From contig NZ_HE978604.1 of NCBI RefSeq assembly GCF_000285835.1, forward strand, positions 44,268 through 108,267: a stretch of DNA of 64,000 nucleotides. Reading direction: 5' to 3'. The DNA is from Brevibacterium senegalense. GTDB lineage: Bacteria > Actinomycetota > Actinomycetes > Actinomycetales > Brevibacteriaceae. Positions 63,268 through 64,000 of this stretch are shown piece by piece. Both the position numbers and the translations under genes were made by a program. Position 1 is the first letter of the stretch; every line of letters starts with the position of its first letter. The notes under the pieces were generated by a model that saw only the letters and a list, made by a program, of their open reading frames with translations, ran no database searches and was not told the DNA's origin.

Positions 63268-64000
63268 GCGAACGCGTCATAGCCGTCGTCACCAGTGACG
63301 ACGGTGCGGACCTCCGGGATGCCCACCGTGCGGTGGGCGTACCGGGGGTCTCGTCGGTCCTGCGGGCGGATCCCGCCGGTGTCGCCGCCGTCGTCGAGGA
63401 GGCGCTGGCCGCCGGCGCGCAGTGGATCTGGCTGCTGGGACCGCGCGACCAGCCGGAACTGGACGCGCTCGCCCGTCTCCTCGACATCGCGGGCTCCGGC
63501 GACGCGGTGGGCCTCGTGGGCCCGCGCCTGCAGGTCACCGACTCCGACCGCCTCGTGTCCGCCGGGGTGACGACGACGGCCCAGGGCCAGCGCGTCAACC
63601 CGGTGTCCCCGGGCGAGGTCGACCAGGGCCAGTTCGGCCGCACCGAGGACGTCTACGCCGTCGACCTGCCCGGCGCCCTCGTCGCCGCGGACGTGGTCCG
63701 GGCCGTGGGCGCGCCCGCCGCCTCCCTGCCCACCTCCTACCGGGGGATCGAGTACTCCCGCCGCGTGCGCGCCGCCGGTTTCCGCGTGGTCCTGGCACCC
63801 CGCGCCGAGGTCGTGGTCCCCGCCGCGACCGCGCGAGCGCTGCTGACCTCGCCCCGGCCGCCGCGGGCCGCCGCGGACGTGCGCGCCGAGCACCGCTACC
63901 GCCTCGCGGTCATCCGTCCCGCCCGTGCGTGGCGCACCGCGCTCCTCCTCTGGTGCGCGGCGGTGGGATCCGCACTGGGCCGCCTCCTGGCCAACGACGT
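63264..64000 (+). CDS. glycosyltransferase family 2-like protein, N-terminal part (runs off the window)
   Basis: The frame starts at GTG 63264, overlapping the WhiB stop, and stays open to the window end (245 codons). The first 190 residues follow the GT-A fold order: RVIAVVTSDDG at the start, AGAQWIWLL near 50, DAVGLVGPRLQ near 86, and YRGIEYSRRVRAAGFRVVLAP near 168. The place where relatives have a DDA-type metal motif reads LLGPRDQPE (58-65), so the DxD motif is degenerate. A basic region and a hydrophobic segment near 225 suggest the start of the membrane part seen in the large (about 1000-residue) actinobacterial proteins. Confidence 0.8.
   Translation, partial: MSERVIAVVTSDDGADLRDAHRAVGVPGVSSVLRADPAGVAAVVEEALAAGAQWIWLLGPRDQPELDALARLLDIAGSGDAVGLVGPRLQVTDSDRLVSAGVTTTAQGQRVNPVSPGEVDQGQFGRTEDVYAVDLPGALVAADVVRAVGAPAASLPTSYRGIEYSRRVRAAGFRVVLAPRAEVVVPAATARALLTSPRPPRAAADVRAEHRYRLAVIRPARAWRTALLLWCAAVGSALGRLLAND

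Overview
The window is a dense, high-GC (about 70% by eye) stretch of chromosome from an actinobacterium. The lineage evidence is a WhiB-family protein, inositol-3-phosphate synthase, a TIGR03089 protein next to a CofE ligase, a DUF5998 protein, acyl-CoA carboxylase genes beside a biotin ligase, LGFP repeats, frequent GTG starts and many leaderless promoters (TANNNT six or seven bases before the start codon). A Micrococcales-like lineage is my best guess; genus is not decidable from this sequence. I found no tRNA, rRNA, transposase, phage gene or CRISPR array, so this looks like core chromosome with a few lineage-specific inserts.

Layout. 1-142: probable decayed end of a trypsin-like protease gene. 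188-3715: FAD oxidoreductase, MFS transporter, PPK2 polyphosphate kinase. 3716-5392: a small noncoding repeat cluster, a DUF559-type nuclease-like gene and a spacer. 5393-12804: DUF1461 membrane protein, AEC transporter, the helicase gene hrpA (frame-broken near its 3' end, apparently missing a segment), a small membrane protein. 12855-20146: prfC, ino1, AbgT transporter, Bax1-I/YccA protein, then a run of small genes (hypothetical, thioesterase, VOC, DHFR-like). 20208-26739: orphan TRAP solute-binding lipoprotein divergent from an acyl-CoA ligase, then an AAA ATPase/VWA pair. 26743-33192: aconitase, DUF885 protein, two paralogous MFS exporters. 33273-37708: acyl-CoA carboxylase small and beta subunits, divergent biotin ligase and class III adenylate cyclase. 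37722-42333: topoisomerase IV A subunit with a DMT transporter, and a siderophore-interacting protein with a DtxR-like operator candidate. 42510-50515: Pat-type GNAT/ADP-forming ligase fusion, DUF5998, phosphatase-like protein, GtrA, a PurK-PurE fusion, acyl-CoA dehydrogenase. 50575-52850: patatin and aminotransferase. 52972-64000: envelope and cofactor block with an LCP ligase, a large amidase/LGFP/NlpC-P60 hydrolase, mannose-6-phosphate isomerase, succinyl-CoA:3-ketoacid CoA-transferase, TIGR03089, CofE, WhiB and the start of a glycosyltransferase. The LCP/ManA/TIGR03089/CofE/WhiB/glycosyltransferase set recalls the mycobacterial manA-whiB2-fbiAB-wbbL region (from memory).

How genes work together. 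The carboxylase, biotin ligase and cyclase genes share one divergent control region. The last 11 kb combines wall-polymer attachment, wall hydrolysis, mannose supply, a division-type WhiB regulator and a glycosyltransferase. The most noteworthy observations are the PurK-PurE fusion, the broken hrpA, the consistent leaderless promoter spacing, the repeat cluster beside the DUF559 gene, and the two-enzyme wall hydrolase. I did not find a clearly new multi-gene system.
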